NCBI RefSeq assembly: GCF_018070025.1
Contig: NZ_JAGPYQ010000001.1
Span: 3,534,001 to 3,598,000 of the forward strand
DNA: 64,000 nt
Direction of reading: 5' to 3'
Source of the DNA: Streptomyces liliiviolaceus
Lineage (GTDB): Bacteria; Actinomycetota; Actinomycetes; Streptomycetales; Streptomycetaceae
Shown piece after piece: positions 8,870 through 17,456 of this stretch. The stretch's first letter is position 1; each line of letters begins with the position of its first letter. A model generated the notes under the pieces. That model had not been told where the DNA came from and searched no databases. It saw nothing but the letters and a program-made list of their open reading frames with translations. The translations under genes and the position numbers were made by a program.

Positions 8870-9847
8870 ATGGAGAGAGCAGAGCAGGCTTCACAGCAGA
8901 ACGCGGGACCGCTCGACGGCAGGATCGCGCTGGTCGCGGGTGCCACGCGCGGCGCCGGCCGGGCCATGGCGGTCGAGCTGGGGCGCGCGGGGGCCACGGT
9001 GTACGTGACGGGACGCACGACCCGCGATCGGGTCAGCGAGGTCGGCCGGACCACCGAGACGATCGAGGGGACGGCCGAACTCGTCGACGAGGCCGCCCGC
9101 GCCGCGGGTGTCGCGGGCCGGGGGATCGCCGTCCCCACCGACCACCTGGAACCGGAGCAGGTACGCGCCCTGGTCGAGCGCATCGACCGGGAGCAGGGCC
9201 GCCTCGACATCCTCGTCAACGACATCTGGGGCGGGGACGTCCACCTCGACTTCACGACCGACAAACAGCCCGACATGTGGGACATGGATCTCGCCAAGGG
9301 GCTGCGGATCATGCGCCTGGGCATCGAGTCGCACCTCGTGACCAGCCACATCGCGGCGCCCCTGCTCGTCCGCAACCCCGGCGGACTGCTCGTCGAGGTC
9401 ACGGACGGCACCGAGGAGTACAACCGGCGCTACCGCAAGCCCCTGTTCTACGACCTCGCCAAGACGGCTCCCATCCGGATGGCGTACGACCTGGGGGAGG
9501 AACTGAAGGAGTACGGCTGTACGGCGGTCTGCGTCACCCCGGGCTGGCTGCGCTCCGAGGCGATGCTCGACACGGCGTTCAAGGTCACCGAGGAGGACTG
9601 GCGGGACGCCTGCGAGCAGGCACCGCACTTCGCGATCTCCGAGTCGCCCACGTACATCGGGCGGGCTCTGGTCGCCCTGGCCGCCGACCCGGACGTGGCC
9701 CGGTGGAACGGGCAGTCGCTGTCCAGCGGTGGGCTCGCCCGGGAGTACGGCTTCACCGACGTCGACGGCTCGGCGCCCGACGCGTGGCGCTATCTGCTGG
9801 AGGTGGAGTCGCAGGGCAAGCCGGCGGACGTGACGGGCTACCGCTAG
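8870..9847 (+). CDS. SDR family NAD(P)-dependent oxidoreductase
   Basis: A 325-residue short-chain dehydrogenase-like protein. The cofactor motif is ALVAGATRGAGRAMAVEL (TGxxxGxG variant). The expected NNAG is replaced by VNDIWGG and the YxxxK is visible as FYDLAKTA with Tyr then Lys, so the active site is of the divergent type. Substrate is unknown. ATG 8870 is chosen because the domain starts soon after; ATG 8816 is in frame and cannot be excluded as neither has a good ribosome binding site. The stop codon shares the CTAG palindrome with the stop of the convergent WYL regulator. Confidence 0.82.
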   Translation: MERAEQASQQNAGPLDGRIALVAGATRGAGRAMAVELGRAGATVYVTGRTTRDRVSEVGRTTETIEGTAELVDEAARAAGVAGRGIAVPTDHLEPEQVRALVERIDREQGRLDILVNDIWGGDVHLDFTTDKQPDMWDMDLAKGLRIMRLGIESHLVTSHIAAPLLVRNPGGLLVEVTDGTEEYNRRYRKPLFYDLAKTAPIRMAYDLGEELKEYGCTAVCVTPGWLRSEAMLDTAFKVTEEDWRDACEQAPHFAISESPTYIGRALVALAADPDVARWNGQSLSSGGLAREYGFTDVDGSAPDAWRYLLEVESQGKPADVTGYR

Positions 9848-10866
9848 TCCTTGTCGGCCCGGGTCGCCGCGTCGATGTAATACGCGGCGATCCGGGCCGC
9901 GGCGTCGCAGAAACGTTTCCTTAGCTCGGCCGGCTCCAGTACCTCCGCCTCCGGACCGAGGGAGAGGAACTGCGTGTACGCGACGTCGTACGACTCGACC
10001 GGCAGCGTGAGCGTCACCCGGCCCTCGCCGTCGGGCGGGCCCGCCGCGTCCAGGGCCTCCTGGGCCGAGAGCGGGTCCACGGTGTGTTTGAGCCGCCGCG
10101 CGCCGGCCTCGGTGAGGCGCACCACGATCGTCGCCCGCAGGAGCGAGCGGGCGAACTGCTCGGCCTGGTCGGCCCAGAAGCCGGGCAGGTCGAAGGTCTC
10201 GTCGCGCTCGAAGCGGTCGCCCGCCGGTTCGGCGGAGGTGAACCGTTCGATGCGGTAGACCCGGAAGGGGCCGGGGCGCTGCTCCGGTGCTTGCTCCGGC
10301 CCGACGACCCTGGCGCACACGTACCAGACACCGGCCTTGAGGACGAGCCCGTACGGCTCCAGCTCGCGCTCCAGGTCCGTCTCCTCGCGGCGGTAGCGCG
10401 CGGTGATCCGGCGGTCGTCCCAGACCGCCTCCGCGATCGCGGGCAGCAGTTCGGGGGTCTTCGGCTCGGCGAACCACCCGGGGGCGTCCAGATGGAAGCG
10501 CTGGGCCGCGGTGCGGGAGGCGTCCTTGAGGGAGGGCAGCAGGGCGGCGGACACCTTCAGGAGGGCGGCGGAGGAGGCGTCCTCCAGGCCCATCTCGCGC
10601 AGGGCGCCGGGTACGCCGGACAGGAACAGGGCCTCGGCCTCGCTGCGGGCGAGGCCTGTCAGGCGGGTCCGGTAGCCGCCGACCAGGCGGTATCCGCCGG
10701 TGCGGCCGCGGTCGGCGTACACGGGTACGCCCGCTTCCGACAGCGCCTGCGCGTCCCGCGTGATCGTCCGCTCGGACACCTCCAGCTCGCGCGCCAGCTC
10801 GGCGGCGGTCATGGAGGGCCGGGACTGCAGAAGCAGCACCATCTTGATGAGCCGGGCAGCGCGCAT
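9844..10866 (-). CDS. HTH/WYL domain transcriptional regulator
   Basis: A 340-residue regulator. Residues 1-60 carry a DeoR/HTH_11 helix-turn-helix (TAAELARELEVSERTITRD), followed by GVPVYADRGRTGGYRLVGGY. The middle is a WYL domain (EPYGLVLKAGVWYVCARV, then RVYRIERF), and the C-terminus a WCX extension. WYL regulators bind nucleic-acid or nucleotide ligands in other systems; the ligand here is unknown. Start ATG 10866 lies right after a G-rich stretch; ATG 10875 is an alternative. Ends overlap the SDR gene by 3 bp. Confidence 0.88.
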   Translation of the reverse strand: MRAARLIKMVLLLQSRPSMTAAELARELEVSERTITRDAQALSEAGVPVYADRGRTGGYRLVGGYRTRLTGLARSEAEALFLSGVPGALREMGLEDASSAALLKVSAALLPSLKDASRTAAQRFHLDAPGWFAEPKTPELLPAIAEAVWDDRRITARYRREETDLERELEPYGLVLKAGVWYVCARVVGPEQAPEQRPGPFRVYRIERFTSAEPAGDRFERDETFDLPGFWADQAEQFARSLLRATIVVRLTEAGARRLKHTVDPLSAQEALDAAGPPDGEGRVTLTLPVESYDVAYTQFLSLGPEAEVLEPAELRKRFCDAAARIAAYYIDAATRADKD

Positions 10867-10924
10867 GCCCCCCATGATGCCGGTGGCTCCGCCGGTTGAG
10901 CGGGCGGGGTCGCCTGCGGCGGGC

Positions 10925-11222
10925 CGGGGGGTGGGGGTGCACGGTCGGGTGCGACCCCGTCGTGGCTGGCCGCGCAGTTCCCCGCGCCCCTAAAGACGGA
11001 CCGGTGGGTGACCAGTTTCCCGCGCCTCTGGATCTGCCGGGGCCGGTGGGTGGGTGCGGCGCCGTCGTGGTTGCTCGCGCAGTTCCCCGCGCCCCTGAAA
11101 AGCGGGGCTGCGCCCCTGCCTTTCGTCTTTGGGGGCGCGGGGAACTGCGCGACCGGCCACACGCGACCCGCACCCGACGACCGGCCTGCTTTTAGGGGCG
11201 CGGGGAACTGCGCGGGTCACCC
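10925..11222. repeat. Intergenic repeat cluster A3
   Basis: The 403-bp gap between the WYL gene and aceE holds two forward cores (10972-10991, 11077-11096) and two reverse cores (11131-11150, 11194-11213), plus a GGGGCTGCGCCCC palindrome near 11104. Forward and reverse copies could fold into long stems in RNA from either strand. No gene is evident. Confidence 0.83.
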
Positions 11223-11262
11223 CCACCCTCCCGCAGGCGGCGAACCGGCCGCGGGAGGGTGG
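11223..11262 (-). terminator. Hairpin just after aceE
   Basis: Arms CCACCCTCCCGC (11223-11234) and GCGGGAGGGTGG (11251-11262) pair perfectly, with an inner GGCGG/CCGGCC pairing in the loop. It begins 8 bp past the aceE stop codon on the minus strand. Confidence 0.75.
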
Positions 11263-11269
11263 AGTGGAA

Positions 11270-13975
11270 CTACAGCCCGTACCTCGCGCGGGCTTCCTTC
11301 ACCGCGGACGCGGGCACCTCGCCCCGCCGCGCGAGCTGCGCCAGAGCAGCCACCACGATCGACTGCGCGTCGACGCCGAAGTGCCGCCGAGCAGCGACCC
11401 GCGTGTCGGAGAGCCCGAACCCGTCCGCGCCCAGCGACGAGTAGTCCTGCTCGACCCACTGCGCGATCTGGTCGGGAACCTGCCGCATGTAGTCGGAGAC
11501 GGCCAGCACCGGCCCCTCCGCCCCCTGCAGCGCCTGCCGCAGGAACGGCACCCGCTCCTCGCCGCGCAGCAGCGCCGCGTCGGCCTCCAGCGCGTCCCGC
11601 CGCAGCTCGGTCCAGGACGTGGCGGACCAGACGTCCGCGGCCACACCCCACTCCTCGGCGAGCAGCTTCTGCGCCTCCAGGACCCAGTGGATCGCCGTGC
11701 CGGAGCCCAGCAGCTGGATCCGCGCGGCGTTGGCGGCGTTGACCTGGACGCCCGCGGACTCCGCCGTGTTGAAGCGGTAGAGCCCCTTGACGATGCCTTC
11801 GTCGATGCCGGTGGCGGCGGGCTTCGCGGGCTGCGGGATCGGCTCGTTGTAGACGGTGAGGTAGTAGAAGACGTTCTGGTCCTCACCGGGGGCGGCCTCG
11901 CCGTACATCCGGCGCAGCCCGTCCTTGACGATCGTCGCGACCTCGTAGGCGAACGCCGGGTCGTACGACAGCGCCGCCGGGTTCGTCGCCGCGATCACCG
12001 GCGAGTGCCCGTCCGCGTGCTGCAGGCCCTCGCCCGTCAGCGTCGTACGGCCGGCCGTGGCGCCGACGAGGAAGCCGCGGCCCAGCTGGTCGCCGAGCTG
12101 CCACATCTGGTCGGCCGTGCGCTGCCAGCCGAACATCGAGTAGAAGATGTAGAACGGGATCATCGCTTCGCCGTGCGTGCTGTACGCGGTCGACGCGGCG
12201 ATGAAGTCCGCCATGGAACCGGCCTCGGTGATCCCCTCGTTGAGGATCTGGCCGTCCTTGGCCTCCTTGTAGTACATCAGCTGGTCGCGGTCGACCGGCT
12301 CGTACGTCTGGCCCTTGGGGGAGTAGATCCCGAGCGACGGGAAGAGGCTCTCCATGCCGAAGGTGCGCGCCTCGTCGGGGACGATCGGCACCCAGCGCTT
12401 ACCGGACGTCTTGTCGCGGACCAGGTCCTTGACCAGGCGTACGAAGGCCATGGTCGTCGCGACGTTCTGCGAGCCGGAGCCCTTGTCGAAGGCCGCGAAC
12501 GCCTTGTCGGCGGGCGCGGGAAGGGGCGCCAGCGGCTGCGTACGACGGGCCGGGGCCGGGCCGCCGAGGGCCGCGCGGCGCTCCTGGAGGTAGCGGACCT
12601 CGGGGGAGTCGGCGCCGGGGTGGCCGTAGGGGACCACGCCGTCGACGAAGTCGCTGTCCTTGATCGGCAGCTCCAGCAGGTCGCGCATCTGCTTGAACTC
12701 GTCCGTCGACAGCTTCTTCATCTGGTGGTTGGCGTTCTTCGACGCGAAGCCCGTACCCAGGGTGTGACCCTTGACCGTCTGGGCCAGGATGACCGTCGGA
12801 GCGCCCTTGTGCTCGACGGCGGCCTTGTACGCCGCGTACACCTTGCGCGCCTCGTGACCACCGCGGGAGAGGTGGAAACACTCCAGGATCTTGTCGTCGC
12901 TCAGCAGCTTCGCCAGCTCGACGAGCGCCGGGTCCGAGCCGAAGAAGTCCTGGCGGATGTAGGCGGCGTCGCGGGTCTGGTACGTCTGCACCTGCGCGTC
13001 CGGGACCTGCCGCAGACGGCGGACGAGGGCGCCGGTGGTGTCGAGCCGGAACAGCTCGTCCCAGGCGTTGCCCCACAGCGACTTGATGACGTTCCAGCCG
13101 GCGCCGCGGAACTGGGCCTCCAGCTCCTGCACGATCTTGAAGTTCGCGCGGACCGGACCGTCGAGGCGCTGCAGGTTGCAGTTGATGACGAAGGTCAGGT
13201 TGTCGAGGCCCTCGCGGCTCGCGAGGGCGAGTGCCGCGGTCGACTCGGGCTCGTCCATCTCGCCGTCACCGAGGAACGCCCACACGTGGGACGCCGAGAC
13301 GTCCTTGATGTCGCGGTTGGTGAGATAGCGGTTGAAGCGCGCCTGGTAGATCGCGGAGAGCGGGCCGAGGCCCATCGACACCGTCGGGAACTCCCACAGC
13401 CAGGGCAGGCGCCGCGGGTGCGGGTACGACGGGAGGCCGTTGCCGCCCGCCTCCTGGCGGAAGTTGTCGAGGTGCGTCTCGTTGAGACGGCCGTCGAGGA
13501 AGGCGCGGGCGTAGATGCCGGGGGAGGCATGGCCCTGGATGTAGAGCTGGTCGCCGGACCCGTCGGCCTCCTTGCCCTTGAAGAAGTGGTTGAAGCCGGT
13601 CTCGTAGAGCCAGGCCGCGGAGGCGAAGGTGGCGATGTGGCCGCCGACGCCGTGTTTCGCGCCGCGGGTCACCATCGCGGCCGCGTTCCAGCGGTTCCAC
13701 GCGGTGATCCGGCGCTCCATCTCCTCGTCGCCGTCCACGGTGGGCTCGGCGGCGGTCGGGATGGTGTTGACGTAGTCGGTCTCAAGCAGCTTGGGCAGCG
13801 CGAGTCCGTTGCCCTCGGCGCGCTCCAGCGTGCGGCGCATCAGGTACGCGGCACGGTGCGGCCCGGCCGCCTCGGTGACGGCGTCGAGGGAGGCCTGCCA
13901 TTCGGCGGTCTCCTCGGGGTCGCGGTCCGGGAGCTGGTCGAGCTCGCTCGGCTGGATAGCGGTGGGGTCGGTCAT
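11270..13975 (-). CDS. aceE: Pyruvate dehydrogenase E1 component, homodimeric AceE type
   Basis: A 901-residue single-chain E1, the usual length for the homodimeric enzyme. The thiamine diphosphate motif is at AFLGDGEMDEPES with the distal Asn in INCNLQRLDGPV. It decarboxylates pyruvate and acetylates the lipoyl arm of an E2 subunit, feeding acetyl-CoA to the TCA cycle. ATG 13975 follows GGAAGGCGGC. The promoter region carries a predicted GntR operator (see 14089-14118) and the gntR-type gene lies immediately upstream on the same strand. E2 and E3 are encoded nearby at 15.5-18.8 kb. Confidence 0.96.
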   Translation of the reverse strand: MTDPTAIQPSELDQLPDRDPEETAEWQASLDAVTEAAGPHRAAYLMRRTLERAEGNGLALPKLLETDYVNTIPTAAEPTVDGDEEMERRITAWNRWNAAAMVTRGAKHGVGGHIATFASAAWLYETGFNHFFKGKEADGSGDQLYIQGHASPGIYARAFLDGRLNETHLDNFRQEAGGNGLPSYPHPRRLPWLWEFPTVSMGLGPLSAIYQARFNRYLTNRDIKDVSASHVWAFLGDGEMDEPESTAALALASREGLDNLTFVINCNLQRLDGPVRANFKIVQELEAQFRGAGWNVIKSLWGNAWDELFRLDTTGALVRRLRQVPDAQVQTYQTRDAAYIRQDFFGSDPALVELAKLLSDDKILECFHLSRGGHEARKVYAAYKAAVEHKGAPTVILAQTVKGHTLGTGFASKNANHQMKKLSTDEFKQMRDLLELPIKDSDFVDGVVPYGHPGADSPEVRYLQERRAALGGPAPARRTQPLAPLPAPADKAFAAFDKGSGSQNVATTMAFVRLVKDLVRDKTSGKRWVPIVPDEARTFGMESLFPSLGIYSPKGQTYEPVDRDQLMYYKEAKDGQILNEGITEAGSMADFIAASTAYSTHGEAMIPFYIFYSMFGWQRTADQMWQLGDQLGRGFLVGATAGRTTLTGEGLQHADGHSPVIAATNPAALSYDPAFAYEVATIVKDGLRRMYGEAAPGEDQNVFYYLTVYNEPIPQPAKPAATGIDEGIVKGLYRFNTAESAGVQVNAANAARIQLLGSGTAIHWVLEAQKLLAEEWGVAADVWSATSWTELRRDALEADAALLRGEERVPFLRQALQGAEGPVLAVSDYMRQVPDQIAQWVEQDYSSLGADGFGLSDTRVAARRHFGVDAQSIVVAALAQLARRGEVPASAVKEARARYGL

Positions 13976-14088
13976 TGCGCCGCCTTCCGGATGCGGAGGG
14001 GGTTCCCTCGTCGGCAAGGGGTGTGTCGGGGGATGCCCTTGGTCTTTGGCAGGACAGGGCGGCGGGCTCTGGTGGGAGCCCGCCGATG

Positions 14089-14118
14089 ACTGTAACTCGC
14101 TGATCGATGATCGATCAA
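14089..14118 (-). promoter_or_regulatory. aceE promoter with embedded palindromic operator
   Basis: On the minus strand TTGATC (14118-14113) and TACAGT (14094-14089) are spaced by 18 bp. The spacer and -35 are covered by TGATCGATGATCGATCA (14101-14117), two overlapping copies of a palindromic motif. A protein bound here would block polymerase. The adjacent GntR gene product is the natural candidate. Confidence 0.6.
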
Positions 14119-14260
14119 AGGGTTGAAGGGCAAAACCTCTTGATCACGAGAAAGTAGGCACGCGGTGCCTTCGCTGTGGGCACGGGGTGCCTTGTTTTCG
14201 CAGGTGAGGTGGGCTGTGGGCGTTCTGCGGGGGTACGTATGAGCGGGCCCGCGCTCCACT

Positions 14261-14304
14261 GGTCGCGATCACGGTCGCGATCACGGTCGCGATCGGTTTC
14301 GCGG
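14261..14304. repeat. 12-bp tandem repeat after the gntR-type gene
   Basis: GGTCGCGATCAC is repeated at 14261-14272 and 14273-14284, followed by a partial copy (14285-14294) and a degenerate copy ending at the regulator's stop codon. The motif resembles the GATC-containing operator upstream of aceE. It sits between the two genes. Confidence 0.75.
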
Positions 14305-14946
14305 TCACGAGGCGGGTTCGTCGCCCGTCCTCGGGGCGCAGCCCAGCACATGCGCCTTCACCAGCTCCGCGATCAGCGGATCCCGGCGCCGGAACGCCTC
14401 CACCAGGGCCTCGTGCTCCTCCGCGTACGACTGCTGGACCGTGCCCAGCCAGCGGATCGACAGGGCCGTGAAGACCTCGATGCCGAGGCCTTCCCAGGTG
14501 TGCAGCAGCACGCTGTTGCCCGCGGCGCGCACCAGCTCGCGGTGGAAGGCCACCGTGTGGCGGACCTGGCCCGTGCCGTCCGCCCTGCGGTCGGCCTCGT
14601 ACAGGGCGGCGACGTGCGGCTCCAGCGTCGAGCAGTCCGCCGCGAGGCGCTCCGCGGCCAGCTCGGCGGCGATGGCCTCCAGGCCGGCCCGGACGGGGTA
14701 GCTCTCCTCCAGGTCGGCCGCGGTCAGATTGCGTACGCGTACGCCCTTGTTCGGGGCCGACTCGATCAGCCGCAGGGACTCCAGCTCGCGCAGGGCCTCC
14801 CGTACGGGGGTCTGGCTGACCTCCAGCTCCGTGGCGATCCGGCGCTCCACGATCCGCTCGCCCGGCTTCCAGCGGCCGCTGACGATCCCCTCCACGATGT
14901 GCTCGCGGATCTGCTCGCGGAGCGAGTGGACGACGGGCGCGGTCAT
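14305..14946 (-). CDS. GntR family (FadR-type, FCD domain) transcriptional regulator
   Basis: A 213-residue regulator: winged helix in residues about 8-75 (EHIVEGIVSGRWKPGERI, VSQTPVREALRELES) and an FCD ligand domain after it, with metal-binding His residues plausible in VAFHRELVRAAGN. ATG 14946 has GGAG upstream. Its position directly upstream of aceE, and between aceE and sucB-lpd, suggests control of the pyruvate/2-oxoglutarate dehydrogenase genes, comparable in logic to E. coli PdhR; this is inference. A short dyad TTGACCTTTAGACAA (14962-14976) ahead of it may allow autoregulation. Confidence 0.85.
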   Translation of the reverse strand: MTAPVVHSLREQIREHIVEGIVSGRWKPGERIVERRIATELEVSQTPVREALRELESLRLIESAPNKGVRVRNLTAADLEESYPVRAGLEAIAAELAAERLAADCSTLEPHVAALYEADRRADGTGQVRHTVAFHRELVRAAGNSVLLHTWEGLGIEVFTALSIRWLGTVQQSYAEEHEALVEAFRRRDPLIAELVKAHVLGCAPRTGDEPAS

Positions 14947-15039
14947 GGGGGCTCCTTCGTTTTGACCTTTAGACAATAAGGCCACGGCGCTTCGCGGGGA
15001 TTGGGCGGGCGCGTATGGGGTGGGGCTGCGGGTTGTTCT

Positions 15040-15470
15040 TCGGCCGCGGACCGGTGGGGGCTGGCCGCGCAGTTCCCCGCGCCCCTTCAGGACGGGGCTG
15101 CGCCCCGGCGGGTTGCGCGTCGGCTGCGGGCCGGTGGGGGCCGTTCGCGCAGTTCCCCGCGCCCCTAAAGACGGGCCGGTTCTACACCTGCAGGCCGGTG
15201 GGGGTTGCTCGCGCAGTTCCCCGCGCCCCTGAAAGCGGGCGGTTCTGCATCTGCGGGTCGGTGGGGGCTGGTCGCGCCGTTCCCCGCGCCCCTTCAGGGC
15301 GCCCCTGGCGGGGCAAAGGCTGGGGCGCAGCCCCGTCTTTGAGGGGCGCGGGGAACTGCGCGAGCAACCCCCACCGGCCTGCAGGTGTAGAACCGGCCCG
15401 TCTTTAGGGGCGCGGGGAACTGCGCGAACGGCCCCCACCGGGCCGCAGGTGAAGGACCGGCCCGTTTTCA
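15040..15470. repeat. Intergenic repeat cluster A4
   Basis: Four forward cores (15067-15086, 15147-15166, 15211-15230, 15274-15293) and two reverse cores (15342-15361, 15406-15425), most spaced 63-64 bp, between gntR and sucB. A GGGGCTGCGCCCC palindrome and its mirror (about 15092 and 15321) are interspersed. No gene is supported in this 605-bp gap. Confidence 0.85.
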
Positions 15471-15490
15471 GGCCCGCGGGCAACGCGAAA

Positions 15491-15522
15491 GTGCCCCTGT
15501 CCGGTGGACCGGACAGGGGCAC
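15491..15522 (-). terminator. 14-bp hairpin with tetraloop after sucB
   Basis: Arms GTGCCCCTGTCCGG (15491-15504) and CCGGACAGGGGCAC (15509-15522) are perfectly complementary with loop TGGA. It lies 29 bp beyond the sucB stop codon. Confidence 0.8.
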
Positions 15523-15551
15523 CTCGTCGTGCCTTGCGGGGGCGGCGGAGC

Positions 15552-17390
15552 CTACAGGCCGAGCTCGACCTCGAACTCGCCCGCCTCAAGGATCGCCTTG
15601 ACCGCGGTCAGGTAGCGCGCCGCATCGGCACCGTCCACCAGCCGGTGGTCGTAGGAGAGGGTCAGGTACGTCATGTCGCGGACGCCGATGACCGTACCCT
15701 CCTCCGTCTCGATGACGGCCGGCCGCTTGACCGTCGCACCGATGCCCAGGATCGCGACCTGGTTCGGCGGCACGATGATCGTGTCGAACAGCGCGCCACG
15801 CGACCCGGTGTTGCTGATCGTGAAGGTCGCCCCGGACAGCTCGTCCGGCGTGATCTTGTTCGCCCGGACCTTGCCCGCCAGCTCGGCGGTGGCCTTGGCG
15901 ATACCGGCGATGTTGAGATCACCCGCGTGCTTGATGACCGGAGTCATCAGGCCCTTCTCGGAGTCCACCGCGATACCGATGTTCTCGGTGTCGAAGTAGG
16001 TGATCGTGCCCTCGTCGACGTTGATCCGGGCGTTGACGGCCGGGTGGGCCTTCAGCGCCTGGGCCGCCGCCTTCACGAAGAACGGCATCGGGGAGAGCTT
16101 GACGCCCTCACGCGCCGCGAAGGAGTCCTTCGCCTGCGCGCGGAGCTTCATCAGCCGGGTGATGTCGACCTCGACGACCGAGGACAGCTGGGCCTGCTCG
16201 TGCAGGGCCTTCACCATGTTGTCGCCGATGACCTTGCGGATGCGGGGCATCTTCACGGTCTGGCCGCGCAGCGGAGAGGCCTCCAGCGTCGGCGCCTTCT
16301 TGCCGGCGCCCGGCGCGGCCGGGGCGGCGGCCGGAGCCGGCGCGGCGGCAGCGGCCTTCGCGGCCTCGGCGGCGGCGATGACGTCCTGCTTGCGGATCCG
16401 CCCGCCGACGCCGGTGCCCTTGACGCTGGACAGGTCGACGCCGTGCTCGGCGGCGAGCTTGCGCACCAGCGGGGTCACGTACGCGCCGTCGTCGCCGGAG
16501 GTCGCGGCGGGCGCCGCGGCCGGGGTGACAGGGGCGGGAGCCGGAACCGGCGCGGCCGGAGCCGGGTCGGGCGCCGGGGCGGTCTGCTGCTGCGGCGCGG
16601 GAGCCGAGGGCGCCTGCGGAGCCGGAGCGGCCGGGGCCGCCGGAGCAGGAGCCGGAGCGGCGGGAGCGGCCGGAGCCGGTGCCGGGGCAGCGGCGGCGGG
16701 CGCCGGAGCCGGGGCGGCCGGAGCGGGCGCCGCGGCCGGAGCCGCGCCGGGAGCGCCGATGACGGCCAGCTTCGCGCCGACCTCGGCGGTCTCGTCCTCG
16801 CCGACCACGATTTCGAGCAGCACACCGGAGGTGGGCGCCGGAATCTCGGTGTCGACCTTGTCCGTGGAGACCTCAAGCAGCGGCTCGTCGGCCTCGACCG
16901 ACTCCCCGACCTCCTTGAGCCAGCGGGTGACGGTGCCCTCGGTGACCGACTCGCCCAGTGCCGGAAGCACCACGTCGGTGCCCTCGGCGCTGCCACCGCC
17001 GGAGGCGGCCTCGGCGGTCGGGGCCGGCGCCGGAGCGGCGGCCTCGGCGGACGGAGTGGCCTGCGGGGCCGGCTCCGGAGCCGCGGCGGGCTCGGGAGCG
17101 GGGGCAGCCGCGGGCTCGGCGGCCGGGGCGGACTCGGCGGCGGGGGCGCCCGAGCCGTCGTCGATGACGGCCAGCTCGGCGCCGACCTCGACCGTCTCGT
17201 CCTCGGCGACCTTGATGGAGGCGAGCACACCGGCGGCAGGGGAGGGGATCTCGGTGTCGACCTTGTCGGTGGACACTTCGAGCAGCGGCTCGTCGGCCTC
17301 GACGCGCTCGCCCTCGGCCTTCAGCCAGCGGGTGACAGTGCCCTCGGTGACGCTCTCGCCGAGCGCCGGAAGGGTTACGGAAACCGCCAT
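15552..17390 (-). CDS. sucB: 2-oxoacid dehydrogenase E2, dihydrolipoamide acyltransferase with two lipoyl domains
   Basis: A 612-residue E2. Two lipoyl domains carry the lysine in [12 protein letters not shown] at residues 43 and 178. Long Ala-Pro linkers follow (about residues 220-310), then a peripheral-subunit-binding domain ([29 protein letters not shown]) and a catalytic domain ending with the active-site [16 protein letters not shown]. Actinobacteria often share one E2 between PDH and 2-oxoglutarate dehydrogenase, so its complex is not certain from sequence. ATG 17390. It follows lpd by 66 bp on the same strand and is probably cotranscribed. Confidence 0.94.
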   Translation of the reverse strand: MAVSVTLPALGESVTEGTVTRWLKAEGERVEADEPLLEVSTDKVDTEIPSPAAGVLASIKVAEDETVEVGAELAVIDDGSGAPAAESAPAAEPAAAPAPEPAAAPEPAPQATPSAEAAAPAPAPTAEAASGGGSAEGTDVVLPALGESVTEGTVTRWLKEVGESVEADEPLLEVSTDKVDTEIPAPTSGVLLEIVVGEDETAEVGAKLAVIGAPGAAPAAAPAPAAPAPAPAAAAPAPAPAAPAAPAPAPAAPAAPAPQAPSAPAPQQQTAPAPDPAPAAPVPAPAPVTPAAAPAATSGDDGAYVTPLVRKLAAEHGVDLSSVKGTGVGGRIRKQDVIAAAEAAKAAAAAPAPAAAPAAPGAGKKAPTLEASPLRGQTVKMPRIRKVIGDNMVKALHEQAQLSSVVEVDITRLMKLRAQAKDSFAAREGVKLSPMPFFVKAAAQALKAHPAVNARINVDEGTITYFDTENIGIAVDSEKGLMTPVIKHAGDLNIAGIAKATAELAGKVRANKITPDELSGATFTISNTGSRGALFDTIIVPPNQVAILGIGATVKRPAVIETEEGTVIGVRDMTYLTLSYDHRLVDGADAARYLTAVKAILEAGEFEVELGL

Positions 17391-17456
17391 GGTTTCGGTT
17401 GCTCCTTACGAATTGCGGAAGTCTGTGTCGTCGCGTCGTGTGTGACCGAGGGTCGG

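Noticed and set aside
11129..14089. 986-residue open frame opposite aceE
   Set aside because: It is the mirror of a certain enzyme gene; third-position GC bias keeps antisense frames open in Streptomyces. No domain or ribosome binding site supports it.
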